DNA of 64,000 nucleotides from Psettodes erumei (taxonomy: Eukaryota > Chordata > Actinopteri > Pleuronectiformes > Psettodidae). Location: NCBI GenBank assembly GCA_016785225.1, contig JAFBJZ010000643.1, positions 570,001 to 634,000 on the forward strand. The letters run 5' to 3'. How positions within the stretch are numbered: the first letter of the stretch is position 1; each line of letters opens with the position of its first letter. The notes under the pieces were generated by a model, which saw only the letters and a program-made list of their open reading frames with translations, had not been told where the DNA came from and made no database searches. Of this stretch, positions 12,680 to 25,866 are shown piece after piece. The position numbers were made by a program, and so were the translations under genes.

Positions 12680-12790
12680 GGGTCGGGAGCCGAGAGACAC
12701 CAGGAACCGCTTCTCCACTTTCTCTTCTCGCTTCCACGGACATTTTTCAAAAGGTCCGACCGACACGTTGGTCTCCGGACAGAACCAGAA

Positions 12791-12791
<1 letters not shown>

Positions 12792-12850
<59 letters not shown>

Positions 12851-12885
12851 TCACGCACACACAAACACACACACACACGCACACT
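12792..12885. repeat. interrupted (AC)n microsatellite
   Basis: A 94-bp AC-rich tract interrupted by TCGC, TCACGC and AAAC. Confidence 0.93.
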
Positions 12886-15800
12886 CTAATTTCATCGTCC
12901 AATTTTCAGGACAGGAAGAAAAACAAAACAAAACAACAAAACGTGTTTCCAGGAGAACAAGGAGGAAGAAAATCGCCCACGGTGAAAACAAACAACGCTT
13001 TGATTTGCAGAGGATTAACGCCGTCGGGGGAATTCTGTCGTCGGCAAAACACCGCGCATCATTTTACTGTGGACGTTTTTAACAGATTCAGACAGGATTA
13101 AAATCGCCGTCCGAGATTAGAAATTAGCAGACGCCCCCCCCCCGGGTGACGATCCTAAATCAGGTTGCAAATATTCCACTGACGGATGATTTGGGCTTTT
13201 TATTAACCTCCCGAACTCCGGATTTCTGCATGAATTTCCCGGCGACGTGGCTTTAAAGTGGCAATCTGCAAGACTTTCATTTCAATAAATGCGTGCGACA
13301 CGATGAAAGTACTGCAGTACTTATACACGGCAGTACGGCAAGTATGTGGCGACGTTCCCGGGAAGAGAAAAATCAGGGATTAAAATCCAAGCGTGAAACG
13401 ATTCTAATAACCGTGTAATACAGTGTCCAACAATGAGCTGAGAGACGCTAAAACAGTCTGATAATAATCCCCATAAAATAATCTGTGTATGGATTATGCT
13501 CGTTGTATTTACTCGTGCATCTTTGAGCTGGTAATATATAATATATATGATTATATATAGCACTTCCTGTAGCTGAGGTAAAAGGGCTGGCCTCTGGTCA
13601 GCGCTGGTTGAACCTCACATCAATAACGCGCCGCCGCCGTCGACCTCCCGCCGCAGGTCGCCGATTGCGCCGCGGCGGACCGGCGTCACGTGACGGAAAA
13701 CAAACACGGATCCAATCATAATTCGATTAAAAGGCAAACAAAAAAAAAGAAAAATAAAAAGGCGGACAGATTGTGTCCACCTGCTGCCGGGCGGCCGAAC
13801 ACGGAGGTAATAACCGGGCTCGCTCCCCGGAGGGCTCCCCTCTGTCCTTTAATCCGGCGCCAGGCGAGCTGGGCCGAGCCGGGCCGCGCCGGAGGAGATG
13901 AATGAGCCGCGGCGCTCGGGGTCTCCGTGCCCCCTCGCAGGAGGGGGGTCGCGTGTCAAGATCACATGCCGGCGGCCTTCCTGTTTACTACACGCAGGAT
14001 GCAGCAGGCGCGGGACAAAAATAAAAAAATGGAGGATGAAATGTCAAGATGTGGGGATCAGCAGTTCAGGGGGCGGACGCTCTGTCTCCCGGATGGATTT
14101 TCGGCGGGACGAGGGAGCGGAGACGCGAGCGGACTGTTTGTTTTGGCGGCCCGGGTCCGAGGCAGAGAGAAACTTGAAAGGATTACCCGGCGATCCGAAC
14201 TCGTCCTCTGTAATCCTTAAAGAGGACGACAAACACCTGAGGCGGCGCAGAGTCCACAAAGATGAGCACGCACAAAGCTGACAGCGTGTTTTTTTGTGCG
14301 ACTTAAAAAGACGCTTTCTTCATTTACATCTCTTACAAAGCCCCCCCTGCTGACTCAAGGTCAGACATCTTCCTGTGGGGAAAGGATGAAACGAGTCCGA
14401 GTCGCCCCCGCTCTGAAACAAACTGTCACATGCAAAAGATGTGTTTTCGCCGTGTTGTTGTTTGTTTCGCTCGCCCTTTCATCTCCCTGAGCGAAATAAT
14501 GCCGGCGAGAAGTTTGACGGGGAAAACGATTCACATCCGCATCCACCCGGAAAAAACTTGGTCATTTGTGCGTCCGGTCGCCCTTGTAATTCCTGATGAT
14601 TCCTACGGAGCAGCTCGGTTTCTGGACTGGGGGGGGTGGGGTGGGGGTGGGGCACCGTCCCAACAGCCTGAGAACCAATCAGGAGAGTGCACCCGCTCTT
14701 TCTCCCCTGGCCGTCCGTGCTCTCCACTCAGCATCAAATTAAGGTGAGAGTAAGAGGCCGCGGGCGCAGATTCAATTTTTGACGGGAAAAAAGTGGAGCA
14801 TTGAATTTTTTTTTTTAAAAAACCTTCCCGACCTCGGAGCGTCCCACGCTGCGACACGAACGTCCGGCCGGCGGACCGAAAACTTGGGGAAACGAGATTT
14901 GGGGAACAAAATTTTTAAATCGTGCGGCAGAAATAATATTTTTTTTTTTCAGCCAGATAGTTAGAAAACTCTTTGGGGGATTCTGAAAATATATCTGCAT
15001 GGCCTTAAGTTGTTAGTTGCATCTTTTATTTATTTTAATTTCCTTTGTAAAAAAAAAAAAGCACAACACATGGTGACTTTTTTTTTTTTTTTTTCCATAA
15101 GTAGAAACACAGTCGCTGCTTTTAGTCGAGCGGTTCAACATGGACGCCGATGCGCCGCCGTGAGGTTCACACCAGCGTTTCTGTTATTTCCACGTTTCCC
15201 TGAGGAGGAGTTGTAATAAGTTTTTTTTTTCTCTCCGCGTGCGGTTTTGAAAGCGTTTCCACGCCGACATGTACTGATTGTATTTGTGCAGGTTCACAAA
15301 TATCAACATTTTTCTCAGGTTGCCTGTTGTTTCCTTGCGGGGGCACAAACAATCTCTCCGCGAGCGAGAGCGAGGTTTCTAATTAGACCGAGCAGATGGT
15401 GTTGTGGCAAATCTGTGCCGTATCACAGCTGACTCATGATACTGTGATTTTTTTTAATTTTTAATTTTTTTTCGGGAGGGGGGGGCAATAATAAAACAGC
15501 CACGGGAACAAGACTGAGAGCACGAGCCCCGTTCGCCCCCTCTGGAGGCCCAACTTCACACTTGTTCGTGATTTTTTTTTTTTTTTTTTAAATAAAACTT
15601 TTTGTACTTGAAACCAAGAATCAGTTTCAGCTCGAGATTTTCCGAGCGGCTTCCAGCAGCTGGATGTCTGATCCGGATAGTTCGGACTTGTTAGCGGAGC
15701 CCGGAATGCTTGAGTTTCCCCGCTCAGGACGGCGCCGCTCGAACAGAACATTATCTTTTATGGATTTAACGGGACGTACGTTGTCAGAAACAGGACGAAG

Positions 15801-16200
15801 ACGGCGGCTCAGTTTACGTGCGGGCGTCGGCTCCTGACGTAAACACCTGTACCGCGTCGTGTAATTGGATCCTGTTTACCTGCGCGGACAGGAAGAAGAC
15901 GCTTGTAAGGAGCCCGCTGTCCTGTCACGTTAAGATTATCTCTCTGTGCGCCGCCGCCGCTGCTCTTCATCACAACTGACAGCAAGATAAATGATTTTTT
16001 TTTTTTTTTTTTTTTTTTAAAGGAAAGGCAGATGGGACTCGACGTTTAAAAGGAACCGACAAAAAGGTAAAAATCACCCGCAGAAATGAACCGAGGCCGA
16101 GATTCATCTGGGAACGTCGTGACATCTATTCCCGACGGCTCAAACTTTCCATATTATCCCGGTCGTCGGCTTTCGATCCACCAGGAATACGTGGACGTTC

Positions 16201-16225
16201 TATATATATATATATATATATATAT
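16201..16225. repeat. (TA)n microsatellite
   Basis: Twelve TA units in a perfect tract. Confidence 0.95.
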
Positions 16226-16367
16226 GAAATGGAATAAATGTGTTACTACAGGGTAACGGGGTTACGGGGGGCGAACGAATCGAAGTTGTGGGATTTTGTC
16301 GCATCAGGACGTTGTTACGTGAAAAAGGCCGTTTTTCATTTCCGTGCAGCTTTACCATGTGAAATGT

Positions 16368-16371
<4 letters not shown>

Positions 16372-16430
<59 letters not shown>

Positions 16431-16431
16431 T
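16372..16431. repeat. (GT)n microsatellite
   Basis: A 60-bp GT tract with one GAGT interruption, followed by poly-G. Confidence 0.95.
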
Positions 16432-16740
16432 TGGGGGGTGTTCGAGGTCGCCTTCGCTTCGTCACACGCGCCTGAATTTTCTCCCGGCTGTCGCAGGAAG
16501 TGACATTTGAAAAGCCGAGGAGGTTGGGTGTGGGGGGGGGGCGGCCGACGGATCGATGTGACACCAGGTGTAAATGATCAATGCGTCACTCCGGAGCGAC
16601 CGGCCAATCAGAGGACGGAGGGAAAAGGCAGGACGCTTTGTCTTTGATCCGGACACGCCGAGCCCCAGTTCTGTCCGGGGGAATTATCCGGCGGGTGACG
16701 GAGTCGGCTGCAGGCGGATCCCAGGTGGTTCTGTACGATA

Positions 16741-16742
<2 letters not shown>

Positions 16743-16780
<38 letters not shown>
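16743..16780. repeat. (GT)19 microsatellite
   Basis: Perfect GT tract. Confidence 0.95.
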
Positions 16781-16781
<1 letters not shown>

Positions 16782-17879
16782 CGCCCTCTACAGCCGCATT
16801 GGCTTTACACCACGTCGCCGCATCCGTCAAACAAAAACACCCCCGGACCGCTGGAGTGAATATAACGTCCTCGGAAATTACCCAAAAAAAAAAAAAAAAA
16901 AAAAAGAAATCAAATTTAACGACGGGCAATTTCCGAGATGTAAATGAGCGAACTAATAGAGATTTACAGATGTTGCGGCGTTTGTGCCGTCTGATTGGTT
17001 TTGTCTGGGAGCAGACGGCGTGTGGAACAAGCTGTCGTCTCTTCCCTCCGCTCAGCTCTGAAAAACAACAGCCAAAAAAAAAAAACACAAACAAACAAAC
17101 AAAAAAAAAAGAAGGTCATGTTGAGAGCAGCCGTCACACCCGTCGTGGTTAAATGGACGTTTCACGCTCTCGGCGCGGTTTATGTTTCGACGCGTCTCCA
17201 GACGAGGCCTGACGGCAGGAAGCGCGTTTCTTTTTAAATGAATCGAAAAACGGCGGCGGCCGAAAAAAAACCCCCTCAGCGGTTAGAAAGTCGCACACGC
17301 AGAACTCCATTGTGAAAACAAATCTCTTTTGTTTTTTTGCCGCCCACACGATCCGAGTGAAATGTTTTCACACTGACAGAAAAATACAGCGGTAATCAAT
17401 ATATATATATATATTTTTTTTTTTAAAAGCCGTGCTGTGGGTATTTGGTTCAGAGCAGTGAAATGAAACACAACAAATCTAATCTCTAATTCCCCCCACC
17501 TCAGAATAATTAATCTGTGTTGCAAAACATATTGTCATCCTCACGTTCGTTAAGTTTTAATAACCAACACGCCGGGTCGGTTCCGTCCTTTGTTCAGCTC
17601 GGCTTTATTCTCACGACCCGTTTGGTCACTTGATATTAAGATCTATGGGCGCGCTTGGTTTTTAACGCGTCGCTCTCCACCGGGTGGAGAATCGATGGGT
17701 TTTTATCCGGTCGCCTTTCTCCTGTCAAATCACTCATCAGGGCTCCGGTTTGATTTAAAACATGCGCCGGGAAAACGGTTTTATCGATGCCGCCACCCCC
17801 CCCAGGTCTTACTTTTTTACTCTAAGAGATTAAAAGGAAAACAGAACTGTTGTTCAAAACATTTTTAATCTAATCCCAC

Positions 17880-17991
17880 CCCCCACCGCCGCCACCATCT
17901 CTTTACAATTCTCATTATTGTTGTATAATGCAGTAGAGATGTGGCTCAACACCCTTCCCTCTGAAAAGCTCTTTATTCATTCAGAGAAGTG

Positions 17992-18029
<38 letters not shown>

Positions 18030-18130
18030 TCCCACTTTCCCACTGACTCAGCAAGGCGGCATGTAATAACACTGCTTCAATTTAGACGGCTCTTCCAATA
18101 GCCAGATAGAGTTCAAAGGGCGCTTAATCT
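17880..18130. promoter_or_regulatory. candidate conserved non-coding element split by a CA repeat
   Basis: CpG-poor sequence flanks an (AC)n tract at 17993-18028. It contains CTCATTATTGTTGTATAATG, TTTATTCATTC and CCAATAGCCAG. The composition differs sharply from the surrounding CpG-rich DNA. No reading frame is maintained, so a regulatory role is more likely than a coding one. Inference only. Confidence 0.3.
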
Positions 18131-18349
18131 CACCTGTCACTCAAACGGCTGGGAGGGAAGGACGACGCGAGCGAGGAACGAAAACGCCGGGGGGGGCAAG
18201 GGCGGCGGTTTCTTTTCTCGGCACGATTCCGTCAGCTCCTGAGCAATGTGGCGAGCTCGGTCGCTCGGTCGCCGTCGCCGTCCATCACTTCCTGTCCACG
18301 ACAGCGACAGAACAGCCGGCTGACTGACGAAAGGCGCCTTTCTGTCGGG

Positions 18350-18445
18350 ACTGACGGCTAACGTTAGCATGCTAGCAGGGTCGCAGGGAACGCGTCTGGC
18401 TAACGTTTGCCCACTTTAGCTTAGCACGTTAGCTTGCACAGATTT
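18350..18445. other. cluster of GCTAAC/TTAGC words
   Basis: Within 95 bp the words GCTAACGTTAGCATGCTAGC, GGCTAACGTTTGCC, TTTAGCTTAGC and ACGTTAGC occur, several of them palindromic. Similar clusters occur elsewhere in the window. Confidence 0.6.
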
Positions 18446-19135
18446 TTTTTTTAAAAACGAGGCTTTTTTTCGTTCGTCTGCGGAGCGAAAAAAAGGGGGA
18501 AAGAAAAGCTCCCGACCGCGCCGCAGCCAGAAACCGTTATTACATCCACTCATATTTATATAATCAAACTGGATATTTAATTAGAAATCCGGCGACGGAG
18601 TGAGGTGAGGCGCTAAGAATGAAAGCTAATTGCGGTGAGAAGAGTACTTGTGAATAATTAGCTTTTCTCTGAAGAGCCTGAACCCGCCAGAACCGCAGAG
18701 TCGTCTGGGTTTCGACGCGGCGCTTTTTCGGCGATTGCTCCGCCGTTAACCTCCTGATTAGACGTTCAAAACTCAGGGATCCGCAGCTTCGAAAAGCAGG
18801 ACGCCCTTCGCTTTACGTCCGATCATTCAGCTCATCCATACCGCCGAAGACGACGGCGAACCTTTACGGAACGTTTTTTAAGCTAAAAACGAATCCGTCA
18901 AAACTGGCAACGCAACGCGACGACGACCCTTTTTTCCCCCCCAGCGCCAAACAATAAACGGCGGCGGCGGCGGCATCTTCCACGGCGCAATTTATGGTTA
19001 GGGCGGACATTATAAAGTATGCGTCCGCCGAACCGATGAGCTAAAAAAGCCTGAGATTGAAGTTGGAAGTTTTTCTGCACACCCACGACTTTTTTTTTTT
19101 TTCCGCCTCTCTAAACGGACGACCTATTACGTGAA

Positions 19136-19172
19136 GTGGCGGTGGCGGTGGCGGTGGCGGTGTGTGTGTGTG
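19136..19172. repeat. (GGTGGC)n hexamer repeat with a GT tail
   Basis: Four GGTGGC units run into a short GT tract. Confidence 0.88.
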
Positions 19173-19559
19173 GGGGGGATCTGCATTACCGCCGCCCTTT
19201 TTTTGTCTCGCCGCGTGCCTCAACTCCTCAAGACCCATCATTCCCGTCCGTCGCAGCCCCGATAAATCAGGGCGCCTAATCAGAGCGTAAATATTCATGA
19301 GTCCGGGCTCGGAGTGCTTCTGGAGGTGTAACTCTTCACAATGGAGTTGGCGCTCGGCCCCCGGCGCGCCACAAATCCTGCCGGTTCCAGCCGCCGCCGA
19401 GTCGAGGGGTGAGGGAGGAGGAGGAGGAGCGCCGGCGAAATTCGCCCCCTCTTAGCATTTAGAGTAAGTTCCTCTCTTGCTTCTCTCGCGCCCCAAAACT
19501 TCTTTACTTTTTTTTTTAATCCCCCCCCCCCCAAGCGTACTTCTTCTCTCTCATTCATT

Positions 19560-20160
19560 TTGGAGATTGAAATATGAGGTGTCAAAACATGAACAATTAT
19601 GGAAAATCATAAATTTGTGACCAATTTGGGGAGGGGTGGGGGCGGGTGGGGTTGTCATCCATCTGAGATGTATGCGTTTTCAATTTGGCGTTTCTTAATG
19701 CCTGCCAGCTTCTCCCAGCGTACCGTTAAACTGCCATTTCTCCTTGTACTAATTGAACGCACCCCCCCCCCCCGAACACACACACACACACACCATCGTG
19801 TATTGCTCATCCATCATTGTTTGTTGGGGAGCCGGCGTGGTTGTCCTTTCCACTGACTTTGAGAGAGCACTTCATCTTATTTGTTTGTTCCCTGACATGG
19901 GCATGATGCACTCGACCGGGCCGGGCCATTTAGAAGCTGGGCGGCGTTCAAGAACCCCCTCCCCTCCCCATCATCTCGCGTTACCCCGCCGCCGCGGCTT
20001 TTGTGGAGGACCCGCGCGCTGCGCTCGTTTGTCATCCGCCCGGCTAAAGCTATTTACCATCGGCATCTAATTTACTTAATAGATAAGCTACAGAAACAGA
20101 GATCAGAGTGGCGCGGACCCGTAATTTGTAAAGGGCCCTGGAAACGGCCGCCTCTCTCCG
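19560..20160. promoter_or_regulatory. candidate conserved non-coding block
   Basis: A low-CpG block includes GAACAATTATGGAAAATC at about 19590, a Cys- and CpG-poor stretch at 19665-19760, an (AC)n tract near 19778-19793, and TTACTTAATAGATAAGC near 20070. ATTATG, TAATTTAC and ACAAT cores recall homeodomain and SOX sites. No splice-bounded open frame is maintained. Confidence 0.35.
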
Positions 20161-20862
20161 CGGCCATTAGGGCGATCGGGATTTTTTTTTTTTTTTTTTT
20201 TAAGGAACTCGGACTAATTCGCCGAACGTCAGCGAAGTCGTCGTTAGTCAGAAGCGAGTCGGACCTGCCTGCGGAGGGTGACATTTAATGGGTCGGTCCA
20301 TCACGACGCGAGACCGAACACTGACAGAGTTATGCCTCTGACGCTCCCCGCTGGGTCGATGAACGCCGCAGTAACGTGACCGCTGGTGATGCCGCCCGCA
20401 GTAAAAAAAAAAAAATAAATAAAATAAAATACTCGGAATCTGTCCCGGGGAAGGTCTAAAATGTGCTTCACAGGACAGGTGATGTGGTCGATATCAATCA
20501 GGACCACAAATTAAAAAGACGGCGTTACAAGGACAGTTGAGAAATCCAAAACGTAGGAAACAGGAAACCTGTTAGCTCAGAATTAGCTTGTTAGCTCGCG
20601 GTCAGAGCTCCGCGGACAGTTTAATGAACGTCTCTGTGTGGAAAATCAATCAGCGCCGTTCTAATGTTCCAGAAATTGTCTTTTTATGAAGCCGCGCGGC
20701 CGATCAATAACACCGATTAAACCCTGGACTGTGCAGCGCTGCCCTCGCGCTCATGAATAATGCAGCACACCTGGCTAATGTTGCTAATGAACGCAGCCGC
20801 GAGCAGAACGAGCGCGCCCATTCGTTTTTTTTTTTTTTGAACGGGCGAATGGATCGACCTGT

Positions 20863-20894
20863 ACACACACATACACACACACACACACACACAC
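20863..20894. repeat. (AC)n microsatellite
   Basis: AC tract with one ATAC interruption. Confidence 0.92.
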
Positions 20895-23800
20895 TCGTTC
20901 ACACAGTGGCAGTGCATGCTAACTCGCGCGCAGCTTATTTGCAGCTGTTGGGAATCAGCTAGCACGTGATCTGTGCCCATTTCCACGAGTAACACGGCGG
21001 CCGTCTGTCGCCCGAATCTGGGAGACACGACGGGTCTATTGTTTGAGCTCGACAATGAGGGAAAAAAAAGCAGATTCTGCTGCTTAACGGAGCGTTCAGG
21101 CTCGGATGCTCGCAAACTCATTAAGTCGGGAAGTATCTTGCGGTCGGGTCGCACTTCCCCGGTGTTTACATTCAGGCACCGCAAGGTAAATCAAACAGTA
21201 AAGGGAAAGGGGGCATCCAAGTAAATTAAAGATATGTGTTCAAAGACGGACAGTTTCAGTCCCACTTCAACCCGCGACAGGAGGCGGTTGGGTTCGAACC
21301 CCCCGTCTTCACTAACTGCTGCGGTGCAACAAAAGCCGCCGCCGCCGCCCCCTCTGCATGAACCTCAGGTTAAAAACGATTTACGAAGCAAAGAGTCTTC
21401 AACCGTTCCCTGCAGATTTAAGTGCAGTAAAAAGCCTGCGAAACAGAAAGGTTTTTTTTTTTTTTTCCAGACCCCACTTACGCCGCTGCCAGCTTCCTTA
21501 AAACCAAGAAAATAGAGCAAAGTACCAGGTGATGGAAGCTTATTATCCTCTACAAATAGCGAATCGGTTGATTTCCAGAGCCACGAGTGTGATTGGCACC
21601 TCAGCGTGGCATTTAGAAATAGTCCCGCAGCTTAAAATCCACCCGCGGGGCTTCTCTGCATTATGAAGTGCCTGTGCATTAAGGTCACCGCTTCCATCGG
21701 GGGGTTGTTGCTCCAGGGTCGAGGGAAATTCAGTTCTTTCTAGGCCCGTCAATGGTTCATTGATAACATTCGGCAGGTTTGACGACAGGGCTTTTATTCT
21801 GACGGGTCGTCCGGTCGATCTGACGCCCCTTCTGAGGAACGGAAGACGGAGGCGACCTTGGATGACGCCGGGACGACCCCCCGCGAGCGACGGAGCTGCC
21901 GGTACGAAGGGAAAATAGGGAACTAAATGGATTTACCATACGCAACCTGGGGGGTTGAGCATCTCGCACAGGAACACAAAATCGACTGCAGGACCCAGGG
22001 ACTGAACCGCGAGGTTCCGATCAGTGGATGACGACCCCGTAAATTCAAGGACAGAGAGTTAAAGTCGGAGGAAGCGCCGCTGCAGGAATCGGGCTGCACA
22101 CGGGAAGTCGAGCGGATCCATTTACATTTCCTTTTGGGTTGGAACCGGCCACAAGAGCGAACGGACGAGACGCCGCCAGGCGCCGAGGAATCGGACGTAC
22201 GCGAAGCGGGTTAGGGTTAGGTAGGGTAAGAAATGAGGAACAGAAACAGCGGGATTAAAGTGAGATTATGCCAAAAGCAGCCGGGAAATGAAAAGTAACA
22301 TAAAACACAGCCTGCAAACCTAAAAGCCGAAACGCAGAGCGAAAATTGGCCGCTTGATCCACCTGCCGAATCTTCCAACGCGAGCGGCGTCCGCAGGGTT
22401 CTGCAGTCGCATTTACATGCACTGAGGTAATTGGAGGTATTTACGGCGCCTCGGTTACGGTCGGACCGGAACCTCTTCTCGGTCGGGTTCAAGGAGTTTT
22501 TTTTTTTTTTTCTTCCACGCACCGAGCCGAGTAAAAACCCTCCAATTTAACGCGGCTGTTAATGCTTCTCTTCCCGCTCGCCGCGAAACATAATGGCCAC
22601 GTCTTCATTCAGACAAAGCGGAGCGGGGAGCCTGTCGCTCGTTTAATGGGGCGTTCAGGCGACGCTCTCAGGTACTCGCACTTTGCAGGTATTTACCTCC
22701 GTGTTCTCATCAGCTGCCGGAACGTCACTTAGACCGGACCGGTGGAGAAAAAAAAAAAAGACGTATCATCTGCTGGTCGTTCTCATTAGAAACCACCAGT
22801 ATCTAAATCTTTTTAACCAGATTTATGAGAAACAAGTGGATTAATGGAGATTATTGTTCTAACAAGAAAACAGGGTTTTTTTTTTCTCAACGCGTTGTGA
22901 AAACGACTTTTTTTAAAAATGGACATTTTTGCATCTCCTCCGCTGATATTTGCATTTTACCGGTCACCGGGGAGCGACTTCCAGGTAATAAAGCTGGACA
23001 TTTTACGACCCGACGCTGATCACCTGAACGCGCCGTTAATTTTTAAAGCCGCGTCCCCGTTCTGCGCCACATACTAATTCCGAGCAGACGACAGGGAAAC
23101 GGCGCCGCTGTCCCACAATGCAACGCATCGTAGCGTTGGGGCGGCTTCAGAGAGACGACGCGATAATCAAAAGAGCGGAAAAATCTTCTTTGTGAAAACG
23201 TCACCGGGAGCGACGAGGTCTGTCGCCGTACACGACGTATAATTAACTGTAAGTGGATGTAAGACTGCGTGTACGCTTTCTGCAAAAAAAGAAACAACAA
23301 CAACAAAACAATATATAATATACATATAAATAAACAATATAAACAAACAGACTCAGGTCGGCGCTCCCTCTTCCCTCCAGAGCCTGGAAACTGGGTCGCG
23401 GTGCCGATCTGTGTGTGATTCATACATAAACTATTATAGAGAAAATTTTATGCTCTTTTTTTTCTTCTTCTTCCTCCTCAAGACAACAAATGCAGAGCTT
23501 TTGTTTACAAGCATCCTGTACGTCGGCGGCGGAAACGCTCAGACCAGAAAACGACCTTTTTATGAAGGTCTCATTAAACGGGCGAGCGAGTTTATCGGCT
23601 GAGCTTTAAATCAGGCGGCGTCCACAGCCTTTGTTTCCGCGTCAGCGTCGTGATTTAAACTCGATGGCGTGCGCGGGGTCTCCGGGAGCTCCTCGCGGCC
23701 GCGGCGGGGGTACGACGCGGGCGCGACACGCTCGGCGGCCCCCGCCGTTCCACAGTGGCATTTGTGAAAAGCTGCAGCTGCACGATGTCACTGTCACGGC

Positions 23801-24718
23801 GTAACGCGATACGAAACGCTGCTTAGCGTCGACGCGGCCGCCCCCGCCCGGCTCCGGCTCTCCCAGGACGCCGCTGAATCTGCTGACATTTCAGCGGGTT
23901 GTTGGTTTTTTTTCTTCTTCCCTTTCACTGCAGGAAAAAAAAAAACAGAATAAACACGAGGTAGGTCGACGGGATCCGGCGGGTGGGAGGCGAGGTTTCA
24001 CGGCGAGTTCGAGCGTGCAGGAGGAATCGGAGCGCTCGCTCTCTCCGCGAGCCACGGGGGGTCGAGCGCAGAACGTATTAACATACGAATCGGGGCGATA
24101 CGACTGAGTCACCGTCACCCACCCCCCCCCGCCCCGGCGAGTGAAGCGCGTGACGAGCTGCGCGGGGCTTGCTAACGAGAGACGCGAGCGGGGGGAATAA
24201 GGAATCTGGTTTGGAGAGGAACTTTGCTGCTGTCACTCGCTGAGGAGACGCTAAAAAAAGAAGCAGCGCTAACGTGCTAACCGAGAGCGGCAGGCGGAGA
24301 AACTGAGCCTCCGTCACCACGAACATCAAACCGATGACACTTTCTGTCAGGTGGTTGTTATCGCCCGGTGCTAATTCACCTGCCAGGTTTGGCTTTAATT
24401 AGTTATTTGACACCTTATGATCGATAACGATCGACAGCTGAGGCTTGTGATTGGTTGTGAGGTCGACTGTTACCGGGTTGAATGACTGGATTGACGCCCC
24501 CCGTCCTCTACGTGACACGCAGCGTGAGATTAGACCCAACTGCAGGATTATTGATCCCTAACAGGCTAATTACGTGTCCTCGTCCCGGCCGCGGCGGATC
24601 AGAACCGCTGAGGCGAGTCGGTGAAAATTAAAGTGCGAATGATTTTTTTTTTCTTTTTACTTTCTCGTCCGACAAAAGAGGCTTTAGGTTGCGTCGGGAT
24701 CATAAAGGGATGTCATAC

Positions 24719-24755
24719 ACAAACAAATAAACAAACAAACAAACAAACAAACAAA
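24719..24755. repeat. (AAAC)n tetranucleotide repeat
   Basis: About nine AAAC units, one of them changed to AAAT. Confidence 0.92.
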
Positions 24756-24860
24756 GCACGAGGTCTGCGTGCAGACCGACAAAAACACACTTCCCAGCTG
24801 CTTCGCTGATCCAGCACCTGTCTTTCCCAAAGGATTTTTTTCAAATGCGCTCCTTTATCT

Positions 24861-24882
24861 GTGTGTGTGTGTGTGTGTGTGT
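24861..24882. repeat. (GT)11 microsatellite
   Basis: Perfect GT tract. Confidence 0.93.
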
Positions 24883-25826
24883 GACAGGTCGACTTACACC
24901 TCACACATACGAGAGAGAGAGACAACGTTCGCGTGTCGCCTCGGGGCGCTACTTTTCCCTTCGCCGAGTCCCGACCGAAGGTGCGAGACGCAGCGGTTTT
25001 GAAGTCGGGCGCTAAATATATACGACGGGCGGAGCCGGGGATCTGCAGCCGCTGCGGGAAGTAACGCAACGCGCGGGTCGTCATCACAAGGTACATCCAG
25101 GACAGACGACGATGGAGATTCTTTCGCGCACGCGTGAGAAAAAAAAAAGACAGAATCAGACTTCAAATTATTGACGTGAGAGATCGGAAACGCCTTGGGT
25201 CGCACGCCGTCGGACACTTTTGCGGTAATGCACACATAGCCGCCAATATTCGCGGCTAACGCTACGGCTGCCGTCGTCTCCGTAGGTGCGAGAAGACCTC
25301 AGCGAGGGAACGAGCGGCGGCGGGCGAAAGCCTCCCATTTCGCAGCCTGACATTTGCGCTGACAGGGGTGACCTTGATGAAAAAAAAAAAAAAAGTCAAG
25401 GTGTGGAGTTAGGGGAAGGGGGGGCAGGAGTGAGGCACCGTGGACTGTCGATGGCGCTGAGCTGCAATTTCGGGCGCGACGGGGAAGGGCACGACGAAGA
25501 CGGTGACAGAAGAACTGCAGGGACGAAGAAAAGAAACGGGAGGCGGGGGGGGGTGTTGAGGATGGATGGAGGCGGGAAAAAAAGTGTCTGGGCGACTACG
25601 CTGGGTGGGAAGACGCCAACCCGCCCCCCCACCCGGTGGTGGCGAGCTGTCAGCCTCGCCGTAATGAAGTTAAACGAGGGCGTTGTGAAAACGGGCGATC
25701 GCCGGCGGCGGCCAGAGGAAAGAAAAGAGTCTGCAGGTGATTGACAGAGCGCAGGAGACGCAGCGGCGGCTCGAGCGATCAATAACCCCCCCACCGGACT
25801 CAACCCCCCCATCTCCACCCGACGGG

Positions 25827-25829
<3 letters not shown>

Positions 25830-25862
<33 letters not shown>
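25830..25862. repeat. (TC)n microsatellite
   Basis: Sixteen TC units in a perfect polypyrimidine tract. Confidence 0.95.

Positions 25863-25866
<4 letters not shown>

Larger units (their letters stand above)
12040..17880. other. intergenic DNA with simple repeats, no gene seen
   Basis: Alternating GC-rich unique sequence, long poly-T/A runs (for example 15995-16018 and 16883-16905) and dinucleotide tracts. I found no coding similarity on either strand. The frame at 13927-14220 is free of repeats but matches no family I know and is not flanked by recognisable exons. Confidence 0.55.

Noticed and set aside
13927..14220. 97-codon plus-strand frame without repeats
   Set aside because: Open and of mixed composition, but no family resemblance, no convincing promoter or splice context, and overlapping frames of similar length on both strands.
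22205..22230. Interstitial telomeric repeat
   Set aside because: Only one or two TTAGGG-like words occur here and near 26176, as expected by chance.
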